Shown: positions 16,787-24,667 of the stretch, piece by piece
Layout: each line of letters begins with the position of its first letter
Position numbering within the stretch: position 1 is the first letter of the stretch
Assembly: GCF_024055715.1 (NCBI RefSeq)
Contig: NZ_JAMXMV010000022.1
Location: 56,827-120,826, forward strand
Direction: 5' to 3'
Length of the DNA stretch: 64,000 nucleotides
Source: Actinoallomurus soli
GTDB lineage: Bacteria > Actinomycetota > Actinomycetes > Streptosporangiales > Streptosporangiaceae
The notes under the pieces: model-generated
Seen by the model: the letters and a program-made list of their open reading frames with translations, nothing else
Databases searched by the model: none
What the model was told of the DNA's origin: nothing
Position numbers and translations under genes: made by a program

Positions 16787-17686
16787 GTGAGACTGGTAGG
16801 CGTGGCTGACCGGAATCGTGAACTGGCGGACTTCCTCCGACGCGCCCGCGCGCAGGTCGATCCCTCGCGAGCAGGCCTTCCCCCGGACGGTCGCGTCCGC
16901 CGCGTGCCGGGCCTGCGCCGCGAGGAGGTCGCCCTGCTGGCCGGGGTGTCGACGGACTATTACGCCCGCCTCGAACAGGGACGTCCCATCAACCCTTCAC
17001 CCGCCGTGGTCGAAGCCCTGGGCCGGGCCCTCGACCTCGACGCCGCGGGAAAGGCCCACCTCCACGACCTCATCGGGGTGACCACGGCGTCGGCGTCGGG
17101 CCGGCGGCGCCCCGTCGGGGTCCAGCGCGTGCGTCCGGGCCTCTACCAGCTCATCGACGCCCTCGACGGTGAACCGGCCCTCATCCTGGGACGTCGCACC
17201 GACATCCTCGCCGCCAACCGGATGGCACGCGCGCTCTTCGCCGACTTCGACCGGATGCCACGCCGGGAACGCAACTACGCGCGCTGGATGTTCCTCGACG
17301 ACCACGCCCGCGCTCTCTTCCTGGACTGGGAGGATCAGGCCCGCGCCGCGGTGGAGAGCCTTCGACTCGAGATGGGTCGTGATCCCCACGATCAGAGCAC
17401 CACGGCCCTCGTCGAGGAGCTGCGGGAACACAGCCCCGAGTTCGACCGCTGGTGGGAGCAGCACCGGGTCCACCAGCGCACCCACGGCAGCAAACGGCTC
17501 CGTCATCCCCTCGTCGGAGATCTCACCGTGGAGTACGAGACCCTCACCTTGCCCGGGGACCCCGACACCACTCTCTTCATCTACTCGGCCGAGCCCGACT
17601 CGGAGTCCCAGAAGAACCTGAACCTGCTGGCGAGCTGGACCTTCACCAGCCCTGTCGATCATCGGTCCAGCCCCGAATCCGCGTAG
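16787..17686 (+). CDS. XRE-family regulator with MmyB-like ligand domain
   Basis: The 299-residue protein has an N-terminal HTH (LADFLRRARAQVDP, then LRREEVALLAGVSTDYYARLEQGR, residues 10-80) and a C-terminal MmyB-like PAS-type domain (about 110-285). In MmyB proteins this domain binds a fatty acid or similar ligand. It is divergent from an SDR gene, the usual partner of this regulator class, and probably represses it. Start GTG 16787 follows a GGAG about 13 bases upstream; GTG 16802 is an alternative. No obvious operator was read in the 170-bp gap. Confidence 0.9.
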   Translation: MRLVGVADRNRELADFLRRARAQVDPSRAGLPPDGRVRRVPGLRREEVALLAGVSTDYYARLEQGRPINPSPAVVEALGRALDLDAAGKAHLHDLIGVTTASASGRRRPVGVQRVRPGLYQLIDALDGEPALILGRRTDILAANRMARALFADFDRMPRRERNYARWMFLDDHARALFLDWEDQARAAVESLRLEMGRDPHDQSTTALVEELREHSPEFDRWWEQHRVHQRTHGSKRLRHPLVGDLTVEYETLTLPGDPDTTLFIYSAEPDSESQKNLNLLASWTFTSPVDHRSSPESA

Positions 17687-17882
17687 TCGGACGGTGCGCG
17701 CGGCCGTCAAGCCGCCGCATCGACGCCGGCCCACACGAGTAGGCGGACGCCCACGGTCCCGCGCCTGCGCATCCCTCACCGTCGGGAGCGCCCGAGTCCG
17801 CGCAGCGACCGTAGGATGCGCGCCGACCGCCCACGACGGGCGGCCGCCACGTACCAGACACCCGCGTGCTCGACGCGTCGGC

Positions 17883-18551
17883 CTGCACGACGGGACGGTT
17901 GCCGGGCAGGGGGACACGATCGTCACCCGCGACAACGACCGCCGTCTCACCACTGGGAAGCGGTGGGTGAAGAACGGCGACACCTGGATCGTCATCGAAA
18001 GCCATGAGGACGGGAGCTTGACCGTGCAGCGCCCCGGCTCCCGTGGGCGACGCGGCCCGGTCACGCTGCCCGCCGGTTATGTGGCCGAGCACGTCGCCCT
18101 GGCGTACGCGATCACCGCCCACAGGGCGCAGGGTGCGACGGTGGACACCGCGCATCGGGTCGTCCACGCTACAACGATCATGTCTCCGCCCGCACGATCC
18201 GCTACGGCGTGCTCCAGCATGAGGGCGCGGAGAAGTCGGCGCACGAGACGATCAGCCTTGCCGACGAGCAGGCGGGGGCGATCGTGGGTGGGGAGTCGTT
18301 CGGGCCGAACGACCCCGACCGGCGGGCGGCCTGGGAGCAGCAAGTTCGCACCATCGCCGCCTACCGCGACCGCCACGCCATCACCGGCCCCCGACCCGCT
18401 CGGACCCGCGTCGACCAGCCAGGGGCAGCGGCTCGAATACCAGCGCGCCGACGCCGCCGCCCGGCGAGCGAAGACCGCCGCCAACGAGGACGTCCGGCGA
18501 CGGCACGGACCGGAGCTGCGAACCGACTCCGGCCGCAACCTCAGCCGATGA
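17883..18551 (+). pseudogene. Remnant of a MobF/TraA conjugative relaxase-helicase
   Basis: The 3' third of a MobF relaxase is recognisable but broken. From 17883 one frame gives LHDGTVAGQGDTIVTRDNDR, then KRWVKNGDTWIV and AYAITAHRAQGATVDTAHRVV, the last being helicase motif VI-like. At about 18165 the homology moves to another frame (DHVSARTIRYGVLQHEGAEKSAHETI, on to YRDRHAITG) after loss of the usual YVAMTRGR segment. It returns to the first frame near 18395 (DPLGPASTSQGQRLEYQRADAAARRAK) and stops at 18551. At least two frameshifts and a deletion remove function, and no relaxase N-terminus is present. It marks a past integrated conjugative element. Confidence 0.75.
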
Positions 18552-19473
18552 GGGTTTCTGCCGGGTCTGCGGTGCTGGAGAGGTGCTGGGAGAGGAATAT
18601 GGACGCTCGCCGCAGGGCGGCGTCTGCCTCGTCGAGGAGGGTGGCGACGGCTTGGAAGACGTGGTGGACGCCGGGAGTGATGTCGAGGGTGATCGCCACG
18701 TTGTCGGCCGCGGCGCGTCCGGCGAGTCTGACGGCGTCGTCGAGCAGGCACTCGTGTGAGCCGGCCTGGATGAGCAATGGCGGGAAGCCGTCGAAGTCGC
18801 CGAAGAGTGGGCTGACGAGCGGGTCGGTGCGGGGTTGGTTGCCTGCGTACTCTCGGGCGCGCAGCTCAAGCGCTGCGCGGTAGATGACGGGATCGATATC
18901 GGCCTTGGTGTCGATGCTCGCGCCGGAGAGGGTGAGGTCCACCCACGGCGACATCACGAACGCGGCGGCGGGCATCGGTAGGCCCCGTTGTCTGGCGGCC
19001 AGGAGCGTAGCGAGGGCGAGTCCTCCGCCGGCAGACTCTCCCGCGACGGCCAACCGGGTTGGTGCGTAGGCGTCGAGTGCGGCTTGGTAGGCGTCGAGTC
19101 CGTCGGTGAGTGCTGCTGGGAACGGGTTCTCCGGTGCGAGGCGGTAGTCCACGGACAGGACCGTGACGCCGTTGCGGGCGGAGATCTGGCCTGGCAGTCC
19201 GATGGTCTCGGCCGCGGTTCCGATCGCGTACCCGCCGCCGTGGAAGTACAGGACGGCTGGCCGGCCTGGCTTCGCCTGTCCGGTGGAGATGCGAACGGCC
19301 GGCGTGTCGCCGAGTTGGATGTTGTCGGAGACGAGATCGGCCGGGCGCGGACGTGAAGCCATCAACTGCGCGAACAGCGCTCGCTGCTCTACCGCCTCGC
19401 CACCGACATCGAGGGGTGAGTCTCGCAGCGTCTGGGCGATGGCTTCGGCTTGTTCTCTGCTCATGAGCGTCAT
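18541..19473 (-). CDS. Alpha/beta hydrolase, hormone-sensitive-lipase-like esterase
   Basis: The 310-residue esterase has the HSL-family oxyanion motif HGGGYAIG, the nucleophile elbow GESAGGGLA, a likely acidic residue in the LLIQAGSHECLLDD region and His in PGVHHVFQ. Members hydrolyse short acyl esters. Start ATG 19473 overlaps the stop (TGA 19470-19472) of a truncated AraC-type gene as ATGA, which explains the lack of a ribosome site and points to former translational coupling; ATG 19464 is an alternative. Its 3' end overlaps the relaxase remnant by 11 bp. Codon use is less GC-biased than in the flanking core genes. Confidence 0.9.
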   Translation of the reverse strand: MTLMSREQAEAIAQTLRDSPLDVGGEAVEQRALFAQLMASRPRPADLVSDNIQLGDTPAVRISTGQAKPGRPAVLYFHGGGYAIGTAAETIGLPGQISARNGVTVLSVDYRLAPENPFPAALTDGLDAYQAALDAYAPTRLAVAGESAGGGLALATLLAARQRGLPMPAAAFVMSPWVDLTLSGASIDTKADIDPVIYRAALELRAREYAGNQPRTDPLVSPLFGDFDGFPPLLIQAGSHECLLDDAVRLAGRAAADNVAITLDITPGVHHVFQAVATLLDEADAALRRASIFLSQHLSSTADPAETLIG

Positions 19474-19699
19474 TTCTGATTGGAGTGGTCGTAGGGTTGG
19501 CTGGCTCCGGCCGGGATCGAGCCGGTCAGCGACGCGGTGCGGTTGGCCGGCATGGTGCGTTGCTGGCGGAACGCGCTTGGCGAGAGGCCGTAGGCGGCGT
19601 GAAAGCACTGGCTGGCGTGAAACTCGATAGATGTACCTCCTCAGCGAGTGCGTTGAGCGTCCACGGTTCGTCCAGTCGACTGCGCAGCAGCCCGACCGC
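19470..19699 (-). pseudogene. Truncated, frameshifted AraC-type regulator
   Basis: Reading the minus strand from 19699 gives AVGLLRSRLDEPWTLNALAE followed by EVHLS, the first HTH of an AraC C-terminal domain. After a frame change near 19625 it continues FHASQCFHAAYGLSPSAFRQQ, the second HTH signature, and ends at TGA 19470-19472. The sensor domain and part of the linker between the two helices are missing, and the upstream MFS gene ends only about 80 bp away. The stop overlaps the esterase start, so the intact ancestor probably formed a regulator-esterase operon. Confidence 0.7.
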
Positions 19700-19777
19700 A
19701 GAACGACATGACCGCGCACGACGCCGCGGGCGGCGAGTTCGAGCGACTTGCCCCGTTGAGAGGAACCACGGCCTGGG

Positions 19778-21301
19778 TCAGGAGGCGTCGTCTTCCCCCA
19801 GCAGGGTCCTCGCAACGTTCGCTGCCGTGGCGTGAGCAGCCGGTGTGGTGATCGCGAGCCCCATGGCGGTGATTGCGATCCCGCAGCCGAGGATGACCCA
19901 CCAGCCGGAGTGGCTGGCGTGTGCGATGTCGAGGTGCGTGCTCGCTCCTGTTGCGGTGCCGGCGAGCGCACCGACGATTGCGACGCCGAGTGCTTGGCCG
20001 ACCTGGCGGCTGGTGGACGCGATCCCGCCGGCGACGCCGGCCTGCGCCAGCGGCATCCCAGACACGGCGGCGTTGCTGATCGGGGCGTTCAGCACCCCAA
20101 ACCCGGCACCGAACAGGACGTAGGCCGGCGCCAGGAGTGCGTAGGAGGTGTGGTCGGTGAGGCCGGCGAGGATCGCGGCTGAGGCGGTGATGCCGAGCCC
20201 GCCGACCAGCAGAGGAATACGCGGGCCGCGTGCGGCGACGATCCGGCCTGAGATCGGCGCGACGATGATCGTCAGGACGGCCATCGGGAGCGTGTGCAGG
20301 CCGGCGTTCAGCGGCGACATTCCGCGGGTCTCTTGCAGGTAGAGGGTGTTGAGGAACAAGAACCCGCCGAGTGACGCGAACGCGCAGGCTGCGACGACAG
20401 TCGCGCCGGAGAACGGCAGGCTGGCGAAGAACCGTAGATCGATCAACGGCTCCTCCGGCCGCCGCTCCCACACCAGCAAGCCACACGCCGAGACCGCGGC
20501 CAAAGCGAACGCGATCGTGATCTTCGCCGAACCCCACCCGGAGCCTGGCCCCTCGATGATCGCGAAGGTCAAAGCGGCGAACAGGGCGATCACGAGCACC
20601 TGGCCGGCCGGGTCCAGGCGACGTGACCTGGGCGCCCGTGACTCGGGAACGAACCGGGCAGTCAACGCGATCGTGGCCGCGGCGACCGGGATGTTGACCC
20701 AGAAGATCGACCGCCATCCCGCAGAGCTGACGAGCGTGCCACCGACGATCGGGCCGAGCGCCATGCTGACACCGATGATCGCTGCCCACACGCCCATCGC
20801 CCTCGCGCGCTCACGCCGATCGGTGAACGTGTTGGTAATGATCGACAGCGCGACCGGGTTGAGCATCGACCCGCCCACCGCCTGAACCGCACGGAACCCG
20901 ACCAACAGACCGACGCTGGAAGCAAGGCTGCACAGCAGCGACCCGACGCCGAACACCGCGAGGCCGACTTGGAACACACGGCGACGGCCAAGCCGGTCGG
21001 CCATCGACCCCGACAGCATCAGCAGGCTCGCCAACACCAGCGTGTAGGCATCCACGATCCACTGAAGCCCAGAAACCGCGGTGTGCAGATCGTGGCTCAT
21101 CACGGGAAGCGCCACGTTGACGATCGTGTTGTCCAAACCCACGATCAGCAGACTCAGACAGCAGATCGCCAGCACACCCCAACGCCGCCTCCCAGCCTGC
21201 TCAACGGCGGCCTGTTCGGACCGGCACGCCTCCGATGTAACACCGGCGCCCGCTTGCACTGCGACACCCCGCTCATCGCCGGGCGCGCGGTCGTCGCTCA
21301 T
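19778..21301 (-). CDS. MFS drug efflux transporter, DHA2 (14-TMS) family
   Basis: The 507-residue protein is a 14-segment drug:H+ antiporter: motif A-like SGSMADRLGRRRVF in loop 2-3, the motif C region GPIVGGTLVSSAGWRSIFWVN and DNTIVNVALPVM in helix 1. The start is ATG 21301 with AGGAG 8 bases upstream; an earlier in-frame codon at 21340 would enter the operator region. It is divergent from the MarR gene at 21407, and the two promoters overlap the same TCAA-N4-TTGA dyads, so MarR should repress both. Slightly lower GC and relaxed codon use hint at transfer. Confidence 0.94.
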   Translation of the reverse strand: MSDDRAPGDERGVAVQAGAGVTSEACRSEQAAVEQAGRRRWGVLAICCLSLLIVGLDNTIVNVALPVMSHDLHTAVSGLQWIVDAYTLVLASLLMLSGSMADRLGRRRVFQVGLAVFGVGSLLCSLASSVGLLVGFRAVQAVGGSMLNPVALSIITNTFTDRRERARAMGVWAAIIGVSMALGPIVGGTLVSSAGWRSIFWVNIPVAAATIALTARFVPESRAPRSRRLDPAGQVLVIALFAALTFAIIEGPGSGWGSAKITIAFALAAVSACGLLVWERRPEEPLIDLRFFASLPFSGATVVAACAFASLGGFLFLNTLYLQETRGMSPLNAGLHTLPMAVLTIIVAPISGRIVAARGPRIPLLVGGLGITASAAILAGLTDHTSYALLAPAYVLFGAGFGVLNAPISNAAVSGMPLAQAGVAGGIASTSRQVGQALGVAIVGALAGTATGASTHLDIAHASHSGWWVILGCGIAITAMGLAITTPAAHATAANVARTLLGEDDAS

Positions 21302-21346
21302 CGCTTCGCTCCTGTCGCTCTTGGAAACCACGATCCGCAACCTAGC

Positions 21347-21400
21347 TCAAAGTTTTGATGGCGATCAAGTCCTTGATCCGCCTCAAGGCAAGCCTATACT
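21347..21400. promoter_or_regulatory. Phased MarR operators and divergent promoters
   Basis: TCAA-AGTT-TTGA (21347-21358) and TCAA-GTCC-TTGA (21365-21376, extended to a 7+2+7 dyad at 21363-21378) are two copies of one dyad 18 bp apart. A third TCAA half-site follows at 21383, again 18 bp on. For marR, TTGATC (21373-21378) and TATACT (21395-21400) form a promoter with a 16-bp spacer and a start near the GTG at 21407. For the pump, TTGATC on the minus strand (21368-21363) and TAGGTT (21344-21339) are 18 bp apart. Repressor binding would block both. Confidence 0.72.
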
Positions 21401-21406
21401 GACGCC

Positions 21407-21862
21407 GTGAGCCAGCCACCAGACGTCATCCCAGAACAAGCGCTCCAGCGAGTCGGCTGGGCGCTACGCCGCGCCGACCTCACGCTCCAATCCGCCAAGG
21501 AGCCAGCCCTGCGAGCGGTCGGGCTCTCAACCGCCTCGTACTCGCTGCTGATGCACGTCCACGTCTACCCAGGACTCAACGGCGCCGAGCTGGGACGCCG
21601 CCTTGGCGTCAGCACCCAAGCAGTTGCGCTGCTGGCGACCAAGCTCGAAGCCAACGGACTAGTCGAACGACGCACCCACCCCCGGCATCGCAACATCCAA
21701 GAGCTGTACCTCACTGACGAAGGCCACCGCACGCTTCAGGCCGCGTACGAGCACATCGGCAAAATCGAGGACAAGCTCACCGACGCGCTCGGCCCCGAGG
21801 ACGCCCAACACCTCCGCGAGCTCCTCGACACGGTGATAGCCGCGCTCGCAGACACCGAATGA
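21407..21862 (+). CDS. MarR-family repressor of the divergent MFS pump
   Basis: The 151-residue winged-HTH protein has the recognition region LNGAELGRRLGVSTQAVALLATKLEANGLV, wing RRTHPRHRNIQELYLTDEG and terminal dimerisation helices. Start GTG 21407 lies about 7 bases after TATACT, with no ribosome site, so the mRNA is predicted to be leaderless. Operators of TCAA-N4-TTGA type in the divergent promoter suggest autoregulation plus control of the pump, as in many ligand-relieved MarR/MFS pairs. The inducer is unknown. Confidence 0.93.
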   Translation: MSQPPDVIPEQALQRVGWALRRADLTLQSAKEPALRAVGLSTASYSLLMHVHVYPGLNGAELGRRLGVSTQAVALLATKLEANGLVERRTHPRHRNIQELYLTDEGHRTLQAAYEHIGKIEDKLTDALGPEDAQHLRELLDTVIAALADTE

Positions 21863-21884
21863 GGCCGAGCATCCCGCGGGCCGT

Positions 21885-22079
21885 TCATCTGGCTCGCCTC
21901 CGTCGACGCTCGACATCAATGAACTCGTCGGCCATCCGCAGCCCGAGACGATCGGCGGCGAGCGCGATCTGCGCTCGCCGGCGCTCTACCTCGCGTGCCG
22001 CCTCATCGGTGGTCGTGGGTGCGACGCGGATGTAGGAGACGGCGGGCAGGTCGCTCGGCGACCAGCCCTCGGCACTCAT
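21885..22079 (-). CDS. Small protein resembling a serine-recombinase N-terminal fragment
   Basis: The 64-residue frame contains LPAVSYIRVA and a later AADRLGLRMADEFIDVE, which echo the start and first helix of serine recombinases (a YxRVS strand; a helix ending near the VxEFxD segment). The catalytic Ser and everything beyond about residue 60 are absent, and an Arg-rich tail ends it. It may be a real small gene conserved beside actinomycete elements or a truncated recombinase left from the same event as the relaxase remnant. No clear ribosome site was seen. Confidence 0.35.
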   Translation of the reverse strand: MSAEGWSPSDLPAVSYIRVAPTTTDEAAREVERRRAQIALAADRLGLRMADEFIDVERRRRRAR

Positions 22080-22235
22080 GACGCCTGAGCGGCCGGTACG
22101 CGGGCATCCATGCGGGGGGCGTCGGGGTTGGCGGGGTGCGTGCGCTGCCGATCACGCGGCAGAACCGCTGCGCCTGACCGCAGAGGCAGGAACTGAGCGC
22201 CCAACCGGCTGCGAAGATCATGGCGGCCCGGGCGC

Positions 22236-22427
22236 GTGATCGTGACCGCAGTGCGCGCAGCCGTCGCAGTTGCCGAGCCCGGGTTGCAGTTGCCGGCCCG
22301 GCTGCTGGACGGGGTGGAGAAGATCATCCGGGATCTGGTGGAGCACCGGGAGGCGGACCGACGCCGACGGCTCACCGGCGACCTGGTGGACCGCGATGCG
22401 ACACTTCGGCGCCGAAAAGTCCGTTAG
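22236..22427 (+). CDS. Small hypothetical protein
   Basis: A 63-residue frame from GTG 22236 shows G/C-biased third positions for about 45 codons and a helical, amphipathic composition (GLQLPARLLDGVEKIIRDLV, then Arg-rich). No family is recognised and no convincing ribosome site precedes it. A very strong hairpin lies 17 bases after the stop. It could be a relic of the neighbouring element. Low certainty. Confidence 0.3.
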   Translation: MIVTAVRAAVAVAEPGLQLPARLLDGVEKIIRDLVEHREADRRRRLTGDLVDRDATLRRRKVR

Positions 22428-22443
22428 GGAAGGAACCGCCGGG

Positions 22444-22488
22444 CTTCGGTTCACCGCCGTCCGGCGACCGGACGGCGGTGAACCGAAG
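22444..22488. terminator. Perfect 21-bp hairpin
   Basis: Perfect 21-bp arms (22444-22464 and 22468-22488) enclose a 3-base loop. It lies between a plus-strand small frame and the minus-strand secreted-protein gene, so it can end transcripts from both sides. There is no T-tract. Confidence 0.75.
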
Positions 22489-22552
22489 GATCTCCCGCCT
22501 TCGCGGCACAGTCCGGGGTTCGTGACACTTCCCGGACTGAGCGGCTCCGGGA

Positions 22553-22942
22553 TCAGAAGTACGGCGTGCAGCTCTTCGCGCGTCCGCTCTGCTGGACGCA
22601 TGCGTGTGAGTGACTGCCGGCGTCGCTGATCGTGTCGGTTACGACGTGCGGGTTGTAAGCCGAGGCGGTCGCCCCGGTGTCCTGGTTGTACACCCAGATC
22701 TCCCATCCGGAAGATGTGCTCCGGTTGGTCATTACCGCGCGTACGGTCCTGCAGCCCGAGTTGTACTGGAGCCAGACCGTATCTGACCCAGAGGTGGCGG
22801 CCGAGATGTTCTGCCATGCCGTGCACGCGGCAGGGCCCGGGGGAGCCGCGTTGGCGGGCGCGGCCGCTCCGGTGAGCAGTGCGATGGCCGCGGCGGAGGT
22901 TGCGGCAGCGGCCACGACCCCGCCTTTCCCGATCAGTTTCAT
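22553..22942 (-). CDS. Small secreted protein, DUF2690-like
   Basis: The 129-residue product has a signal peptide (MKLIGKGG, hydrophobic Ala-rich core, cleavage near ANA-APP at about residue 32). A compact mature domain follows with three cysteine-bearing segments (ACTAWQ, NSGCRTVRAVMTN, HACVQQSGRAKSC). The segment SDTVWLQYNSGCRTVRA resembles the core of DUF2690 extracellular proteins of actinomycetes. Start ATG 22942 has GAGGG just upstream. Paired cysteines suggest a disulfide-bonded secreted protein; function unknown. Confidence 0.82.
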   Translation of the reverse strand: MKLIGKGGVVAAAATSAAAIALLTGAAAPANAAPPGPAACTAWQNISAATSGSDTVWLQYNSGCRTVRAVMTNRSTSSGWEIWVYNQDTGATASAYNPHVVTDTISDAGSHSHACVQQSGRAKSCTPYF

Positions 22943-23309
22943 TTTCCCTCGTTTCTGGGGGTTGGGAGGAGCAGCGGTCGAGCGGGTCGACGAAGTGCCG
23001 GACGAACGGCGACGGCCGTACGACACCTTCACGAGCGCGCGGTGATAAGGCGCTTGAGTGATCGATCCTTTCCCTTTTCGATTTCGACGGTCACGCCCTG
23101 TCGGCCTTCGAATTCCGCTGCGTCCCCGAGTCTCTATCGGACAGAGAGGGATGTCATTGACGCTCCACGCCACCTTCTTTGCTTCGCATGCCAGGGAAAC
23201 GCCGAGATCAGTCACCGGGGGATCGGCCGGTGCGGGACAACGGAGATGTCATATGCGGCGGCCCATGGCCGTGGACCCAGAGCCAGGGGGTCCATCCCCT
23301 GGCGTGAGG
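22943..23309. other. 367-bp gap: promoter region of the secreted protein, otherwise empty
   Basis: This stretch separates the secreted-protein start from the 3' end of the AraC gene, both on the minus strand. Translations in all frames are of low quality. It should hold the promoter of the secreted-protein gene, but no convincing -10/-35 pair, dyad or RNA could be picked by eye. Confidence 0.5.
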
Positions 23310-24266
23310 TCATCGTCGCTGGTGCCGGTGTTCCTGCGGGCTCAGGCCGTACGCGATGCGGAACGCGCGAGTGAAGTGAGCGTGCGAGGTGAAGCCCCAT
23401 CGCCGGGCGATCGCGTGGATGGGCCGGTCGCCCAGGAGGGGATCGGACAGGTCGCGGCGGCAGTGTTCAAGGCGCTGGGTGCGGATCCATTCGGCGAGCG
23501 TGCAGCCGCTGGACTCGAACAGCCGGTGCAGGGTCCGAATCGAGATGTGATGTGCCTCTGCGACCATCGCGGGTGTCAGGTCGGGGTCGCCGAGCCGCTG
23601 CTGGATGAATTGGTGCACGCGTTGGAGCATCACCTGCTGCCGTGACTCGACGGGGAGTTGGCCGGCCGCGTCCAGATGGTGGGCGAGCACGCCGCCAACG
23701 AGGTCCAGCAGGACGGTCGACACGTGCGCGGCGTCGGTCAGGTCGTAGGTATCGAGGTCCCGGGCGGCCTGTGCCGCGAAGGTGTGCAGCAACGCGCCGA
23801 TGCCGGAACGTCCGCTCAGGCGGACTCCGACGAGCTTGTCCACGGAGGCGGGAGGCAACCGCATCTGCTTCCGGGGAAAGATGAAGTGGAGAAGACCCGC
23901 TTTGCCCGGGTGATTCCACGCGTCGTAGGGGCGTGACACATCGAACAACACCATGTCACCGGGAGAAAGCTCGGTCTGTCGCTCGTTGTGGGTCAGCATG
24001 GTGGGCGTGTCCATGAACAGCGACAACCGATAGTCTTCCGGGTCCGACCGGCTGGAACGACGTAACCCGTGACGGGCTGCACAACGACTGACGATCCGCA
24101 GCAGGTTGACGGCACCTAGCGTGCCGACATCTATTGCCCCGTCCAATAGGGATTCGCCGCCCTCGACATAAGGTTCCGCCGGCGACAGTGTTTCCCCGAG
24201 GTACTCCAGCCGCTCGGCATTCGCGACGTCCTCCGTAGTCAGGACCGTGTGCATGATGACGGCCAT
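23310..24266 (-). CDS. AraC-family transcriptional regulator
   Basis: The 318-residue regulator has an N-terminal cupin-like AraC-binding domain (about 30-200, with LSPGDMVLFDVSRPYDAWN) and a C-terminal double HTH (RVHQFIQQRLGDPDLTPAMV; HISIRTLHRLFESSGCTLAEWI; WGFTSHAHFTRAFRIAYGLSP). The architecture is that of regulators related to FeaR/NphR, which control catabolic genes. Start ATG 24266 has GGAGG very close upstream; ATG 24254 is an in-frame alternative. No adjacent target is obvious. Confidence 0.92.
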   Translation of the reverse strand: MAVIMHTVLTTEDVANAERLEYLGETLSPAEPYVEGGESLLDGAIDVGTLGAVNLLRIVSRCAARHGLRRSSRSDPEDYRLSLFMDTPTMLTHNERQTELSPGDMVLFDVSRPYDAWNHPGKAGLLHFIFPRKQMRLPPASVDKLVGVRLSGRSGIGALLHTFAAQAARDLDTYDLTDAAHVSTVLLDLVGGVLAHHLDAAGQLPVESRQQVMLQRVHQFIQQRLGDPDLTPAMVAEAHHISIRTLHRLFESSGCTLAEWIRTQRLEHCRRDLSDPLLGDRPIHAIARRWGFTSHAHFTRAFRIAYGLSPQEHRHQRR

Positions 24267-24667
24267 TACCTCCGGTACCAGGGGCCATCAGCCCTCCACC
24301 GACGGACGCTGACCACTTCCCTCGCAGCGACAGGGTGGCCGGAACCAGGCTACGCCGCCAGAGCTCCCCGACGCATGGCTTGACCGGCCGTGCGGGGCCA
24401 TCCCAACGCCATCCGGCTCGTCGAGGTCCGGGAAGCGCCACCGTCACGATCCGGGCGCCGGTGAGGTGATCGAACCGTTCGACGAGGATGCTCCCTGCAT
24501 CATTCCGGCTGGTCAGGGACAAATGTTAAGTTCTGTCAAAGATTTCCGTCGAGTCCGCCGTAGATCATTGATCGGATGAGCGGGCCATGCGACGCTGATC
24601 GCGTTTTACGGCGATAAAGGGCTATTTGCGCTTCTCGCCCTTTCACCCCCGCACGCGAGGAGATCAG
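24267..24667. other. 401-bp divergent intergenic region
   Basis: It lies between the AraC gene (minus) and the lectin-like gene (plus) and must hold promoters for both. AT-rich patches sit at 24519-24545 and 24600-24630, and a small dyad ATCGC-N8-GCGAT is near 24598-24615. No gene with support was found. Confidence 0.4.

Noticed and set aside
18884..19630. Plus-strand frames opposite the esterase gene
   Set aside because: They are mirror frames of a clear alpha/beta hydrolase.
22444..22488. The 21-bp hairpin as an insertion-sequence end or attachment site
   Set aside because: No transposase or target duplication is present, and its place after converging genes is explained by termination.
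23956..24522. A minus-strand frame upstream of the AraC gene starting MSLTSRNDAGSILVE
   Set aside because: It runs out of frame into the AraC gene and shows no recognisable domain.
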